From: Lysobacter concretionis Ko07 = DSM 16239
GTDB taxonomy: Bacteria; Pseudomonadota; Gammaproteobacteria; Xanthomonadales; Xanthomonadaceae
NCBI RefSeq assembly: GCF_000768345.1
Contig: NZ_AVPS01000004.1
Coordinates: forward strand, 310,001-374,000
Length of the DNA: 64,000 nucleotides
Direction: 5' to 3'
Of this stretch, positions 31,568 through 41,184 are shown in pieces. Position 1 is the first letter of the stretch, and every line of letters starts with the position of its first letter. The notes beneath the pieces were generated by a model. It made no database searches. It worked only from the letters and a program-made list of their open reading frames with translations, and was not told the DNA's origin. Position numbers and translations under genes: made by a program.

Positions 31568-32230
31568 TCACCGGTCCTCGCGGTCGACCTGGATGCGCGA
31601 CAGCGCGTCGGCGTAGATCGCAGGCAGCGTCTCGGCGGAAGTGACGTTGGCGCCCAGGTCGTGTACCCGGCCGTCGCGCAGGGTATAGACCCAGCCGTGC
31701 ACCGACAGTGCCTGGCCGCGGTTCCACGCGTCGCGAACGATGGTGGTGTGGCAGACGTTGGCCACCTGTTCGAGCACGTTCAACTCGCACAGACGGTCGT
31801 GTTTCAGCTCGTCGTCTTCGAACTTCAGCAGGCTGTCCGCATGTTTTTCGGCGACATCGGCGACGTGGCGCACCCAGTTGTCGGACAGCCCCAGTCGCGT
31901 GTCATGCAGCGCTGCGTGCACACCACCGCAACCGTAGTGCCCGACCACCAGGATGTGCTTGACCTTGAGCACGTCGACCGCGAACTGGACCACCGACAGA
32001 CAGTTGAGGTCGGTGGTGACGACGACGTTGGCGATGTTGCGGTGGACGAACACTTCGCCCGGCGAGACGTCGATGATCTGGTTGGCAGGTACCCGCGAAT
32101 CCGAGCAGCCGATCCAGAGGAATTCGGGCGCTTGCTGCCGGGACAGGCGCTCGAAGAACCCGGGGTCCTCCGCGCTGATGCGGTCGGCCCATTCACGGTT
32201 TTTTTGCAGCAGATCTTTCAGGGAGTTCAT
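31568..32230 (-). CDS. can: Beta-carbonic anhydrase
   Basis: A 220-residue zinc enzyme interconverting CO2 and bicarbonate. The zinc ligands and active-site pair fall at the positions known from E. coli Can: Cys42 and Asp44 in IGCSDSR, His98 and Cys101 in VVGHYGCGG. The gene is embedded in the kynurenine degradation operon: 6 nt after the semialdehyde dehydrogenase gene and 1 nt before the deaminase gene. The pathway releases CO2 at the ACMS decarboxylase step, so trapping or disposal of that CO2 is a plausible reason for the placement, by analogy with cynT in cyanate operons. This role is an inference. Confidence 0.93.
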   Translation of the reverse strand: MNSLKDLLQKNREWADRISAEDPGFFERLSRQQAPEFLWIGCSDSRVPANQIIDVSPGEVFVHRNIANVVVTTDLNCLSVVQFAVDVLKVKHILVVGHYGCGGVHAALHDTRLGLSDNWVRHVADVAEKHADSLLKFEDDELKHDRLCELNVLEQVANVCHTTIVRDAWNRGQALSVHGWVYTLRDGRVHDLGANVTSAETLPAIYADALSRIQVDREDR

Positions 32231-32236
32231 GTGGGG

Positions 32237-33661
32237 TTATCCAATGTGGAGACCGACGTTCTTGGCGTCGGTGAAGAATCGCATCGCCTCCGTGCCGCCT
32301 TCGCGGCCGAGGCCGGATGCACCGCTGCCGCCGAACGGCGTGCGCAGGTCGCGCTGCATCCAGGTGTTGATCCAGACCATGCCGACGCGCAACTGCGCGG
32401 CCAGGCGGTGGGCGCGGTTGAGGTCGCGGGTCCAGAGTGAAGCGGACAGGCCGTAGTCGCCGGCATTGGCCAGCGCGAGTGCTGCATCGTCGTGGTCGAA
32501 GGCCTGCAGGGTGACGACCGGGCCGAAGATCTCCTCGCGATTGGTCGCGCAATCCGGGCCGAGGTTTTCAATCACGGTCGGGGCGACGAACCAGCCCGGA
32601 CGATCGAGTGCCGTGCCACCGCAAAGGATGCGTCCGCCTTCATCGCGGGCGCGCTGCAGCGCGGCGACGACCTTGTCGTAATGGGCCTGGGAGACCAGCG
32701 GCCCGAGCTCGGTGTCCTCGTCGGCTGGATCGCCCACGCGCAGCGCCCGTGCGCGTTCGACCAGAGCCTCGCGGAATTCATCGTAGATGCGGCGTTCGAC
32801 CAGCATGCGCGAGCCACACAGGCAGATCTGGCCGGAGTTCTGGAACGCGGAACGCACCAGGGTGTCGAGGTTGTCGCGCCAGTCGCTGTCGGCGAACACC
32901 AGCGTCGGGTTCTTGCCGCCCAGTTCCAGCGAGACCTTGCGCAACAGCGGGGCCGCCAGCCCGGCGATCCGGCGGCCGACCGCGGTGCTGCCGGTGAACG
33001 ACACCGCCTTCACGAGCGGGTGGGTCACCAACGGCTCGCCCACCTCGGGGCCACGGCCGTGGACGATGTTGAGGACGCCGGCCGGAAAACCGACCTCCGC
33101 CGCCAGCTCGGCCAGCATCGTCGCGCTGACCGGGGTGATCTCGGACGGCTTGGCGACCACGGTGTTGCCGGCGGCCAGCGCGGGCGCGATCTTCCAGGTC
33201 AGCAGGTACAGCGGCAGGTTCCACGGTGAAATCGTCGCCACCACGCCCAGAGGCAGGCGCAAGGTGTAGTTCAACCCGGCTTGGCCGTGGTGGGATTCGC
33301 TGGCGAACTGGGTCGCGGCGTGGGCGAAGAACCGCAGGTTGCTGATCGCACGCGGGATTTCCACGTCGCGCGCGAGCCGGATCGGCTTGCCGCCGTCGCG
33401 CGACTCCGCCTGGGCGAACGCCTCCAGCCGCTGTTCCAGCGCATCGGCCAGCTTTTCCAGCCAGCGTGCGCGTTCCGAATGGGGCAGCGACGACCAGCCG
33501 GGGAAGGCTGCCTGCGCCGCGTTGACCGCCAACTCGACATCGTCGCCATCGCCGGCAGCGACCTGCGCAAACGCCTTTCCGGTTGCCGGATCGAACACGT
33601 CGATACCGCTGCCGCGCATCGCGTCGCGGGGTTTGCCGTCGATCCAGTGGGCCAGGCGCAT
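32237..33661 (-). CDS. nbaE: 2-Aminomuconate semialdehyde dehydrogenase, aldehyde dehydrogenase family
   Basis: A 474-residue NAD-dependent aldehyde dehydrogenase. The family features are complete: SPWNLPLYLLTWKIAPALAAGN, the NAD motif SFTGSTAVGRRIAG, the catalytic Glu region VSLELGGKNP, the catalytic Cys in NSGQICLCGSRMLVE, and EIFGPVVTLQAF. Sequence style and context match 2-aminomuconate-/2-hydroxymuconate-semialdehyde dehydrogenases, which oxidise the ACMSD product to 2-aminomuconate. It is preceded by the SDR gene (52-nt gap). That gap contains TATAAA 8 nt before the start codon, possibly an internal -10 box. Confidence 0.92.
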   Translation of the reverse strand: MRLAHWIDGKPRDAMRGSGIDVFDPATGKAFAQVAAGDGDDVELAVNAAQAAFPGWSSLPHSERARWLEKLADALEQRLEAFAQAESRDGGKPIRLARDVEIPRAISNLRFFAHAATQFASESHHGQAGLNYTLRLPLGVVATISPWNLPLYLLTWKIAPALAAGNTVVAKPSEITPVSATMLAELAAEVGFPAGVLNIVHGRGPEVGEPLVTHPLVKAVSFTGSTAVGRRIAGLAAPLLRKVSLELGGKNPTLVFADSDWRDNLDTLVRSAFQNSGQICLCGSRMLVERRIYDEFREALVERARALRVGDPADEDTELGPLVSQAHYDKVVAALQRARDEGGRILCGGTALDRPGWFVAPTVIENLGPDCATNREEIFGPVVTLQAFDHDDAALALANAGDYGLSASLWTRDLNRAHRLAAQLRVGMVWINTWMQRDLRTPFGGSGASGLGREGGTEAMRFFTDAKNVGLHIG

Positions 33662-33713
33662 CGCGCTAGTTTATAGCGACAATGCGGTTTCGTCCTTGAC
33701 CGTATTGCGGCGG

Positions 33714-34502
33714 CTACAGCGACCGCGTGCGTCCGCCATCGACCGGCAGGTTGATGCCGGTGATGTAGCTGGCGGCCGGTGAACACAGGAAGGCGATCGC
33801 ATTGGCGGTTTCCTCGGGCTGCGCGAACCGGCCCATCGGGATCTCCGCGACCATGCCGGCGAACACATCCTCGCGGCTGCGCCCCGTCCTGGCCACGGTG
33901 GTATCGATGATCTGGTCGATGCGCGGGGTCAGGGTCGAGCCCGGCAACACGTTGTTGACCGTGATGCCCTTGGGTGCCAACTCGGTCGCCAGCGTCTTGG
34001 CCCAGCCCGCCACCGCCCAGCGCGTGGTGTTGGACACGCCCAGCCCCTTGATGGGTTCCTTCACCGAGGTGGAGATGACGTTGACGATACGGCCGTAACC
34101 ATCACGCTCCATGCCCGGGATGACCGCTTCGGTGACGGCGTGGTTGGCGAACAGATGCTGGCGCAGGGCCGACTCGAACGCGGCGATGCCGGTGCCGTGC
34201 ACCGTGCCCGGTGGCGGTCCGCCGCTGTTGTTGACCAGGATGTGCACCGGCTTGCCGGCCGCCAGCGCCTCTACTTGCGCCCGCAGGCGTTCGGTATCGA
34301 CGGCATCGGCGGCGATCCAGCCGTGCACCTGTCCATCGCGGATCCTGGGCAACTGCCCGGCCAGTTCACGCAGCAGTGCATCGCGACGCGCGAGCAGGGT
34401 CACATCGGCGCCCAATCCGGCCAGCGCCGTCGCCGTCGCCAGCCCGATGCCCTGGCTGGCACCGCATACCAGCGCATGCCTGCCACTGAGGTTCAGGTCC
34501 AT
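33714..34502 (-). CDS. SDR-family protein with altered catalytic residues
   Basis: A 262-residue Rossmann-fold protein of the short-chain dehydrogenase family: cofactor motif CGASQGIG (Gly14-x3-Gly18-x-Gly20), NNSGG, NVISTS, and the C-terminal ITVNNVLPGSTLTPR. Where the family has the catalytic YxxxK, the sequence reads SNTTR (Ser157, Arg161), so the proton-donor Tyr and the Lys are both missing. Other SDRs with the same ISTSVKEPI...SNT pattern exist, so this is a subfamily feature rather than damage. GGAGGG precedes ATG 34502. Its role in kynurenine breakdown, if any, is unknown; it is the first gene of that cluster. Confidence 0.85.
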   Translation of the reverse strand: MDLNLSGRHALVCGASQGIGLATATALAGLGADVTLLARRDALLRELAGQLPRIRDGQVHGWIAADAVDTERLRAQVEALAAGKPVHILVNNSGGPPPGTVHGTGIAAFESALRQHLFANHAVTEAVIPGMERDGYGRIVNVISTSVKEPIKGLGVSNTTRWAVAGWAKTLATELAPKGITVNNVLPGSTLTPRIDQIIDTTVARTGRSREDVFAGMVAEIPMGRFAQPEETANAIAFLCSPAASYITGINLPVDGGRTRSL

Positions 34503-34571
34503 GTTGCCCTCCAAGTCAAATCAGCCAAGGCCGAACCGCCCACTCAAGGCGGTACGGTCGATGACGCCGGA

Positions 34572-34895
34572 TCAGTGCCGCAGGGCGAAGGTCTGCACCA
34601 TGAGGGCACGCAATTGCGCGTCGTCTTCGGCTTGTGGCGGAACCAGATCTTCCAGCCGGAGCCCGCGTGCGTCGGCATCGTCCGCGTCCATGCCGTCCAG
34701 CGCGGCGAACTCGGCGTCCATCAACGCAGCGCGCGCGGAATCCTCGCTGTCGAAGGGCAGGGTGTTGCCGTCGCTGTCCAGCACTTCGGCGGTGCCGGCT
34801 TCCAGCACCCGCAGACGCGCCCAGACAACAGTGCGTCCGAGTGTCGCCAGCCACCATTGCTCCTGGCTTCCGGTGGTTTCCGTTTCAGCACTCAT
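34572..34895 (-). CDS. Small acidic conserved hypothetical protein
   Basis: A 107-residue, strongly acidic soluble protein starting MSAETETTGSQEQWWLATLGR. The segment DSDGNTLPFDSEDSARAALMDAEF looks like a small ordered domain; the C-terminal half is rich in Asp and Glu. I do not recognise the family. Its ATG (34893-34895) shares one base with the stop of the upstream membrane-protein gene (TGATG), so they are coupled. It lies between asnS and the kynurenine operon. Confidence 0.72.
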   Translation of the reverse strand: MSAETETTGSQEQWWLATLGRTVVWARLRVLEAGTAEVLDSDGNTLPFDSEDSARAALMDAEFAALDGMDADDADARGLRLEDLVPPQAEDDAQLRALMVQTFALRH

Positions 34896-35197
34896 CACAG
34901 CAACCCCGAAGCCAGATACAGAACGCCTGAACACACCAGCCCCCCGATGATCACCAGCAAGGCGATCCGGGCGGGGGTGGCAAGTCCGTCAAGGTTGCGA
35001 TCGGCCGCCTTGCGGTAGCCGCCAAGCAGCAGCCACGTCCACGCCGAGGGTTGTGCGAACGCATTGGGGCCGAAGCCCGCCAGCAGCTTGGGCTGGCGAT
35101 CCCTCAGGTGCACCAGCGTCAGCGGCCAGAAGATCACGAACGCGGTTGCGCCGGCGATGGCCGCGGCCAGGCAGAGCAGGGCGAAGAACAGGATCAC
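34895..35197 (-). CDS. Small two-span membrane protein, function unknown
   Basis: About 100 residues. A first hydrophobic span (ILFFALLCLAAAIAGATAFVIFW) is followed by a conserved-looking loop (LVHLRDRQPKLLAGFGPNAF) and a second span near the C-terminus (IALLVIIGGLVCSGVLYLA). The start is set at GTG 35197, with GAGGTGG upstream; an earlier in-frame start would overlap asnS. The stop overlaps the next gene by one base. Family unknown to me. Confidence 0.7.
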   Translation of the reverse strand: MILFFALLCLAAAIAGATAFVIFWPLTLVHLRDRQPKLLAGFGPNAFAQPSAWTWLLLGGYRKAADRNLDGLATPARIALLVIIGGLVCSGVLYLASGLL

Positions 35198-35225
35198 GGG
35201 TTGCCACCTCGGCAGGTCATCGGCA

Positions 35226-36626
<1,401 letters not shown>

Positions 36627-36782
36627 GCGCGGACCGCCGTCATGCCTTGATTCCTTGCCTGTTCGGGCCGATATGGGAAGGGCCGCAGTTTACCGGAGTG
36701 CTTGCATGAACGCCGGTACCTGCAGCAAGGCCGGCGTGCGCTTCAAGGCCGGTATGATTGACGTCATGTATCTGGAGGTTCT

Positions 36783-37121
36783 ATGAGCATCACCCTGACC
36801 CCCGCCGCGCTTGCCCGTGTCCAGCGCTATCTGGCCGAAACCCCCGATGCGATCGGCCTGCGGTTCGGTGCCACCAAGACCGGGTGTTCGGGCTGGCAGC
36901 ACCATGCCGACCTTGCCAGGGAAGAGCGCGCGGGAGACACCGTGTTCGAGCAGGACGGCGTGCGTATCTATGTGGACATGCTGAGCCTGCCGCAGGTGGA
37001 CGGCACCCAGATCGATCTGGTCAAGCAGCGGCTGGGCGAGCAGTTCCTGTTCCGCAATCCCAACGCCAGCGCCGAATGTGGCTGCGGCGAGAGCTTCACC
37101 ACGGCGGCCGACCGGGCCTGA
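36783..37121 (+). CDS. IscA/ErpA-type iron-sulfur cluster carrier (HesB family)
   Basis: A 112-residue A-type carrier. The three cluster-binding cysteines are present as Cys35 (TKTGCSGW) and Cys99/Cys101 (ECGCGESF), and the fold pattern (LTPAALARVQRYL, IYVDMLSLPQVDGTQIDLV) fits. Such proteins pass Fe-S clusters to apo-enzymes. GGAGG 4 nt before ATG 36783 is a strong ribosome site. It is separate from any isc or suf cluster, so erpA-like versus iscA-like identity cannot be decided. Confidence 0.88.
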   Translation: MSITLTPAALARVQRYLAETPDAIGLRFGATKTGCSGWQHHADLAREERAGDTVFEQDGVRIYVDMLSLPQVDGTQIDLVKQRLGEQFLFRNPNASAECGCGESFTTAADRA

Positions 37122-37214
37122 TCAGGTGGAATAGCTGCACGCTCGCGGCATGGGCCGGCGCCGCCGATCCCTCCCATTCGGGCCCGGACAGCGGATAAAC
37201 AGCCCGGCAACTGG

Positions 37215-37242
37215 TTGACGGGCCGGAAAACTGCGATAATTT
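37215..37242 (+). promoter_or_regulatory. Promoter of the rpsF-rpsR-rplI operon
   Basis: TTGACG (37215-37220) and TAATTT (37237-37242) are spaced by 16 nt; GATAAT two bases earlier is an alternative -10. The leader to the rpsF start is about 95 nt and includes a CGGCC-GCAA-GGCCG hairpin (37312-37325) just before the ribosome site, a suitable place for autogenous control by S6:S18. Confidence 0.65.
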
Positions 37243-37345
37243 CCGGCTTCCTGCGGCATTGACCGTCGGAACCTTGCTCCACTGCACGCCATCCGGCTGT
37301 GGGGGGCTGCCCGGCCGCAAGGCCGATATCCACAAGGACAACACC

Positions 37346-37801
37346 ATGCGTCATTACGAAATCGTGTTCCTGGTCCACCCGGACCAGAGCGAGCAGGTGC
37401 CGGCCATGATCGAGCGCTACAAGGGCTTGATCGAAGGCGGCGAAGGCAAGATCCACCGCCTGGAAGATTGGGGCCGTCGCCAGCTGGCGTACCCGATCGC
37501 GAACCTGGTCAAGGCCCACTACGTGCTCATGAACATCGAGTGCAGCCAGGGCGTGCTGAACGAGCTGGTCGACAGCTTCCGCTTCAACGACGCGATCCTG
37601 CGCCACCTGGTCATCAAGCGTGACGAGGCCGAGACCGAGCAGTCGCTGATCATGAAGTTCAAGGACGAGAAGGGCGACAAGCCCGAGCGCTCCGACCGTG
37701 GCGAGCGCCGTCGTCGTGACGACGACAGCGACGACGACAAGTCCGACGCCAACAGCGATGCGGAATCGGAAGATTCCGACGACGCTGCCGAAACCGCCTG
37801 A
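37346..37801 (+). CDS. rpsF: 30S ribosomal protein bS6
   Basis: A 151-residue small-subunit protein. The S6 fold is clear over residues 1-100 ([66 protein letters not shown]). The C-terminal ~45 residues are a highly charged tail, first mixed Arg/Asp then almost all Asp, Ser and Glu; in some bacteria such tails are glutamylated by RimK. It binds S18 on the 30S platform. It is the first gene of the rpsF-rpsR-rplI operon, under the promoter at 37215-37242. Confidence 0.97.
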   Translation: MRHYEIVFLVHPDQSEQVPAMIERYKGLIEGGEGKIHRLEDWGRRQLAYPIANLVKAHYVLMNIECSQGVLNELVDSFRFNDAILRHLVIKRDEAETEQSLIMKFKDEKGDKPERSDRGERRRRDDDSDDDKSDANSDAESEDSDDAAETA

Positions 37802-37828
37802 TCACGCCCCCATAGGAGCAGCGCACTC

Positions 37829-38059
37829 ATGTCCAAATTTTTCCGTCGCCGCAAGTTCTGCAAGTTCACCGCTGAAGGCGTGAAGGAGATCGACTACAAG
37901 GATCTCAACACCCTGCGCCAGAACATCACCGAGACCGGCAAGATCGTCCCCAGCCGCGTCACCGGCACCAAGGCGAAGTACCAGCGCCAGTTGGCCACGT
38001 GCATCAAGCGCGCCCGCTACCTCGCGCTGATCCCGTACACCGACAACCACAACGCCTGA
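37829..38059 (+). CDS. rpsR: 30S ribosomal protein bS18
   Basis: A 76-residue protein: [25 protein letters not shown] is the standard bS18 N-terminus, with the basic RNA-binding stretch and [21 protein letters not shown]. It pairs with S6 on the platform of the small subunit. The gap to rpsF is 27 nt and AGGAG precedes the start. Confidence 0.98.
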   Translation: MSKFFRRRKFCKFTAEGVKEIDYKDLNTLRQNITETGKIVPSRVTGTKAKYQRQLATCIKRARYLALIPYTDNHNA

Positions 38060-38161
38060 GCCTGTTTCCCCGCCTCTTTTCGTAGAGGCGGGGTGAACGT
38101 CCGTTCGGACAGCCACCAGTTGCGGGGCCCCGCGCCCCGCTAACGAACACGGAGCAACACC

Positions 38162-38614
38162 ATGCAACTGATCCTCCTGCAGAACGTGCAGAACCTCGGC
38201 AAGCTCGGCGACAAGGTCGACGTCAAGCCGGGTTACGGCCGCAACTTCCTGGTCCCGCAGGGCAAGGCGGCGCCGGCTACGGCGGCCAACCTGGCCGAGT
38301 TCGAAGCCCGTCGCGCCGAGTACGAAGCCAAGGCGAAGGCCCTGCACGCTGATGCCGAGGCGCGCCAGGCCAAGCTCGAAGGCGCATCGATCACGATCCG
38401 CGCCAACGCCGCGACCGAAGGCAAGCTGTACGGCTCCATCACCACGCGTGACATCGCCGAGGAGCTGACCAAGGCCGGCTACGCGGTCGAGAAGTCCGAG
38501 GTGATCATGGGCGAAGGCGCGATCCGCCGCACCGGCAGCTATGAGGTGGTCATCCACCTGCACGCCGATATCGAATCCACCGTCACGGTGGTTGTCGAAG
38601 GCGAAACGGTCTGA
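38162..38614 (+). CDS. rplI: 50S ribosomal protein bL9
   Basis: A 150-residue protein with the N-terminal L9 domain ([36 protein letters not shown]), the long connecting helix ([23 protein letters not shown]) and the C-terminal domain ([18 protein letters not shown]). It reaches across the ribosome surface and limits frameshifting. Last gene of the operon; a strong terminator follows at 38665. Confidence 0.98.
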   Translation: MQLILLQNVQNLGKLGDKVDVKPGYGRNFLVPQGKAAPATAANLAEFEARRAEYEAKAKALHADAEARQAKLEGASITIRANAATEGKLYGSITTRDIAEELTKAGYAVEKSEVIMGEGAIRRTGSYEVVIHLHADIESTVTVVVEGETV

Positions 38615-38664
38615 TTGACCGCAAACGGTTCCGGGTCATGTGCCCGGTCCCGCCGCTGATCCAG

Positions 38665-38696
38665 ACGAAGGGCGCCGCAAGGTGCCCTTCGTTTTT
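38665..38696 (+). terminator. Rho-independent terminator of the rpsF-rpsR-rplI operon
   Basis: A 12-bp stem (ACGAAGGGCGCC with GGTGCCCTTCGT, one G-U pair) closed by a GCAA tetraloop and followed by a T-run at 38692-38696. It starts 50 nt after the rplI stop. Confidence 0.9.
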
Positions 38697-38785
38697 CTGC
38701 ATGATGCCAAGCCGGGATCGCAATCGCTGAGACGCGTCCATGGGATAGCGTCCAGGCGGCGGACTTGTCCCGCGCTGTCCACCGG

Positions 38786-38794
38786 TTATCCACA
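38786..38794. promoter_or_regulatory. Perfect consensus DnaA box upstream of dnaB
   Basis: TTATCCACA matches the high-affinity DnaA box exactly. It sits 96 nt before the dnaB start codon in the intergenic region. A single box is no origin, but it may let DnaA control the gene for its loading partner helicase. Confidence 0.6.
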
Positions 38795-38890
38795 GAGTTG
38801 TCTGCAACCCTTCCGCGCGTCCGGCCCTAGGATGCTCATTCGGCCGGCGAGCTTCCGCCGCCATGGCCCTAGTCAGGAACCCTACTTTCG

Positions 38891-40315
38891 ATGAGTGCAC
38901 GCCCCGGCTTCCGCGGTGAATACCGCGGCGATTCGCGTTTCGAGAGCCGCGCGGATCAACGTCTCGACCAGTTGCGCGTGCCGCCGCAGTCCATCGAGGC
39001 CGAGCAGGCCGTGCTCGGTGGCCTGATGCTTGCGCCGGACGCCTACGACACCGTCGGCGACAGCCTGGGCGAGCACGACTTCTACCGGCGCGACCACCAG
39101 CTGATTTTCCGCGCGATCCGCGAACTGGCGGAGAAAAGCAAGCCGTTCGATGCCGTCACCCTGGGCGAATGGTTCGAGTCGATGGGCGAGTCCGAGCAGG
39201 TCGCCGGCGGCGCCTACCTGATCGAGCTGGCCAGCACCACGCCGTCGGCCGCCAACATCAAGGCCTACGCCGAGATCGTCCGCGACAAGGCGGTGCTGCG
39301 GAAACTGATCGAGGTCGGCACCACCATCGTCAACGACGGCTTCCAGCCCGAAGGCCGGGAGAGCAGCGAAATCCTGTCCGCCGCCGAGCAGCAGGTATTC
39401 GCCATCGCCGAGGCCGGCGCGCGCGGTCGCACCGACTTCACCGCGATCAACACCGCGTTGTCGGAAGCCTTCGACGTGCTGCAGACGCGCTATGCCGCGG
39501 GCGGGTCGGTCACCGGCCTGTCCACGGGTTACACCGAGCTCGACGAGATGACCGCCGGACTGCAGCCGACCGACCTGCTGATCCTTGCCGCCCGTCCGGC
39601 GATGGGCAAGACCACGCTGGCGCTGAACATCGCCGAGTACGCGGCCATCAAGAGCAAGAAGGCGGTCGCTGTGTTCTCGATGGAGATGTCGGCCAGCCAG
39701 CTCGCCTTGCGCCTGATCTCGTCCAACGGCCGGGTGAATGCCCAGCGCCTGCGCAGCGGCCAGCTGGAGGACGAGGACTGGAGCCGGGTCAGCAGTGCGA
39801 TCCGGATGCTGAAGGAATCCAAGATCTTCATCGACGACACGCCGGGCCTGTCGCCGGACGCATTGCGCGCCAAGGCCCGCCGGCTCAAGCGCGAGCACGA
39901 TCTGGGCCTGGTGGTGGTCGACTACCTGCAGCTGATGGCGGTGCCGGGAAATACCGAAAACCGCGCCACCGAGATCTCCGAGATCTCGCGCTCCCTGAAG
40001 CACCTGGCCAAGGAGCTCAACGTGCCGGTGATCGCCTTGTCGCAGCTCAACCGCTCGCTGGAAACCCGTGCCGACAAGCGCCCGGTGATGGCCGATCTCC
40101 GGGAGTCGGGCGCGATCGAGCAGGACGCGGACGTCATCATGTTCATTTACCGCGATGACTACTACAACAAGGAAAACTCGCCCGACAAGGGTCTGGCCGA
40201 GATCATCATCGGCAAGCAGCGTAACGGCCCGACCGGATCGATCAAGTTGAAGTTCTTCGGTGAATACACGCGCTTCGACAACCTGTCCCACGACTCGGTC
40301 GGCAGCTTCGAATAG
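38891..40315 (+). CDS. dnaB: Replicative DNA helicase
   Basis: A 474-residue hexameric helicase of the replication fork. The N-terminal helical domain (VPPQSIEAEQAVLGGLMLAP) leads through the linker to the RecA-like motor with Walker A ARPAMGKTT (near residue 236), Walker B LGLVVVDYLQLM, and the arginine-finger region GAIEQDADVIMFIYRDDYY. The length is typical and no intein is present. It follows a terminator and a DnaA box, so it has its own promoter region. Confidence 0.97.
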   Translation: MSARPGFRGEYRGDSRFESRADQRLDQLRVPPQSIEAEQAVLGGLMLAPDAYDTVGDSLGEHDFYRRDHQLIFRAIRELAEKSKPFDAVTLGEWFESMGESEQVAGGAYLIELASTTPSAANIKAYAEIVRDKAVLRKLIEVGTTIVNDGFQPEGRESSEILSAAEQQVFAIAEAGARGRTDFTAINTALSEAFDVLQTRYAAGGSVTGLSTGYTELDEMTAGLQPTDLLILAARPAMGKTTLALNIAEYAAIKSKKAVAVFSMEMSASQLALRLISSNGRVNAQRLRSGQLEDEDWSRVSSAIRMLKESKIFIDDTPGLSPDALRAKARRLKREHDLGLVVVDYLQLMAVPGNTENRATEISEISRSLKHLAKELNVPVIALSQLNRSLETRADKRPVMADLRESGAIEQDADVIMFIYRDDYYNKENSPDKGLAEIIIGKQRNGPTGSIKLKFFGEYTRFDNLSHDSVGSFE

Positions 40316-40317
40316 CG

Positions 40318-41007
40318 CTACTGCGCACCACCGCGCTTGCGCGCGGTACAGATGAAGTGCTCACCGCGCCGGATATGGATGTCGGTGAACCCGGCCTTTT
40401 CCAGACTTCGCCGCATTCCCCACGATGTCTGGAACGATTCGCATCGCCGGTTGCGTGGAAAGCGGAATTGCCGGCCGAGGCAATGAAGCAGCGACCCGTT
40501 GGTCGCCACGTATGCGCGGAACAGCACATCCTTGTAGTCGCGACGGCCAAGCGATCGTTTGAACTCCGCCCAGGTCTTCGCGAATGAGTGCAGGCTCAGC
40601 CATACCCGACCGTCGCTGCCGAGCACCCGCGCGATTTCATGCAGGGATCGCCCGATATCCGAATACGGCAGCGCAACCCGGGACACCACCAGGTCGAACG
40701 CGCCTTCCCGGAACGGCAGTTGCTCGGCCGTTCCGTGGACAAACTCGATATGCCCGAAATGTTGCCGTCCATAGGTCAGGCAATCGTGATCGATATCCAG
40801 CCCTACCAGCCGCCGTCCGGGAGCCTGGGCGCAGGCCACCAGCGTCTGACCGATACCGCAGCCGATATCCAGGATCGCCCGATCGCCGGCCACCAGTTGC
40901 GGCATCGCGTGGCGCGGCGAGTCGGGGTCGAGAGCGATCGCCAGTTCGCTCAGGTGGTAAGAAACGGTTGTGGTCTCGGTCACGAGGGAATCGGTTTCCA
41001 GTTCCAA
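40318..41007 (-). CDS. Class I SAM-dependent methyltransferase
   Basis: About 229 residues. Motif I is ILDIGCGIGQTLVACAQA, motif II LVGLDIDHD, and the post-I region FDLVVSRVALPYSDIGRSLHEIARVL is typical of small-molecule methyltransferases; a C-terminal part (KDVLFRAYVATNGSLLHCLGRQ) looks substrate-specific. The substrate is unknown. The start is uncertain: TTG 41007 has GGGAGAG at good spacing, while a longer frame from TTG 41109 would add 34 residues with four cysteines but has poor signals. It ends 2 nt from the convergent dnaB stop. Confidence 0.75.
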   Translation of the reverse strand: MELETDSLVTETTTVSYHLSELAIALDPDSPRHAMPQLVAGDRAILDIGCGIGQTLVACAQAPGRRLVGLDIDHDCLTYGRQHFGHIEFVHGTAEQLPFREGAFDLVVSRVALPYSDIGRSLHEIARVLGSDGRVWLSLHSFAKTWAEFKRSLGRRDYKDVLFRAYVATNGSLLHCLGRQFRFPRNRRCESFQTSWGMRRSLEKAGFTDIHIRRGEHFICTARKRGGAQ

Positions 41008-41184
41008 GGCACACTCTCCCGTACGCTCTTCACAGACCACGCGTTCCACGTCCGAATCCGGACATGCGCACGGAACTCCGGCTGGAACCTGAATAGGGAA
41101 ATGGCCCAATCACCTTGTTCATACGACAACGTGTTTAGCTTTGCCCCTGTTACCCATGCCATCACCAAGAAAGGACACGCCATC

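Noticed and set aside
38700-38890. A replication origin upstream of dnaB
   Set aside because: There is only one DnaA box, no AT-rich unwinding stretch, and no dnaA, dnaN or gidA nearby.
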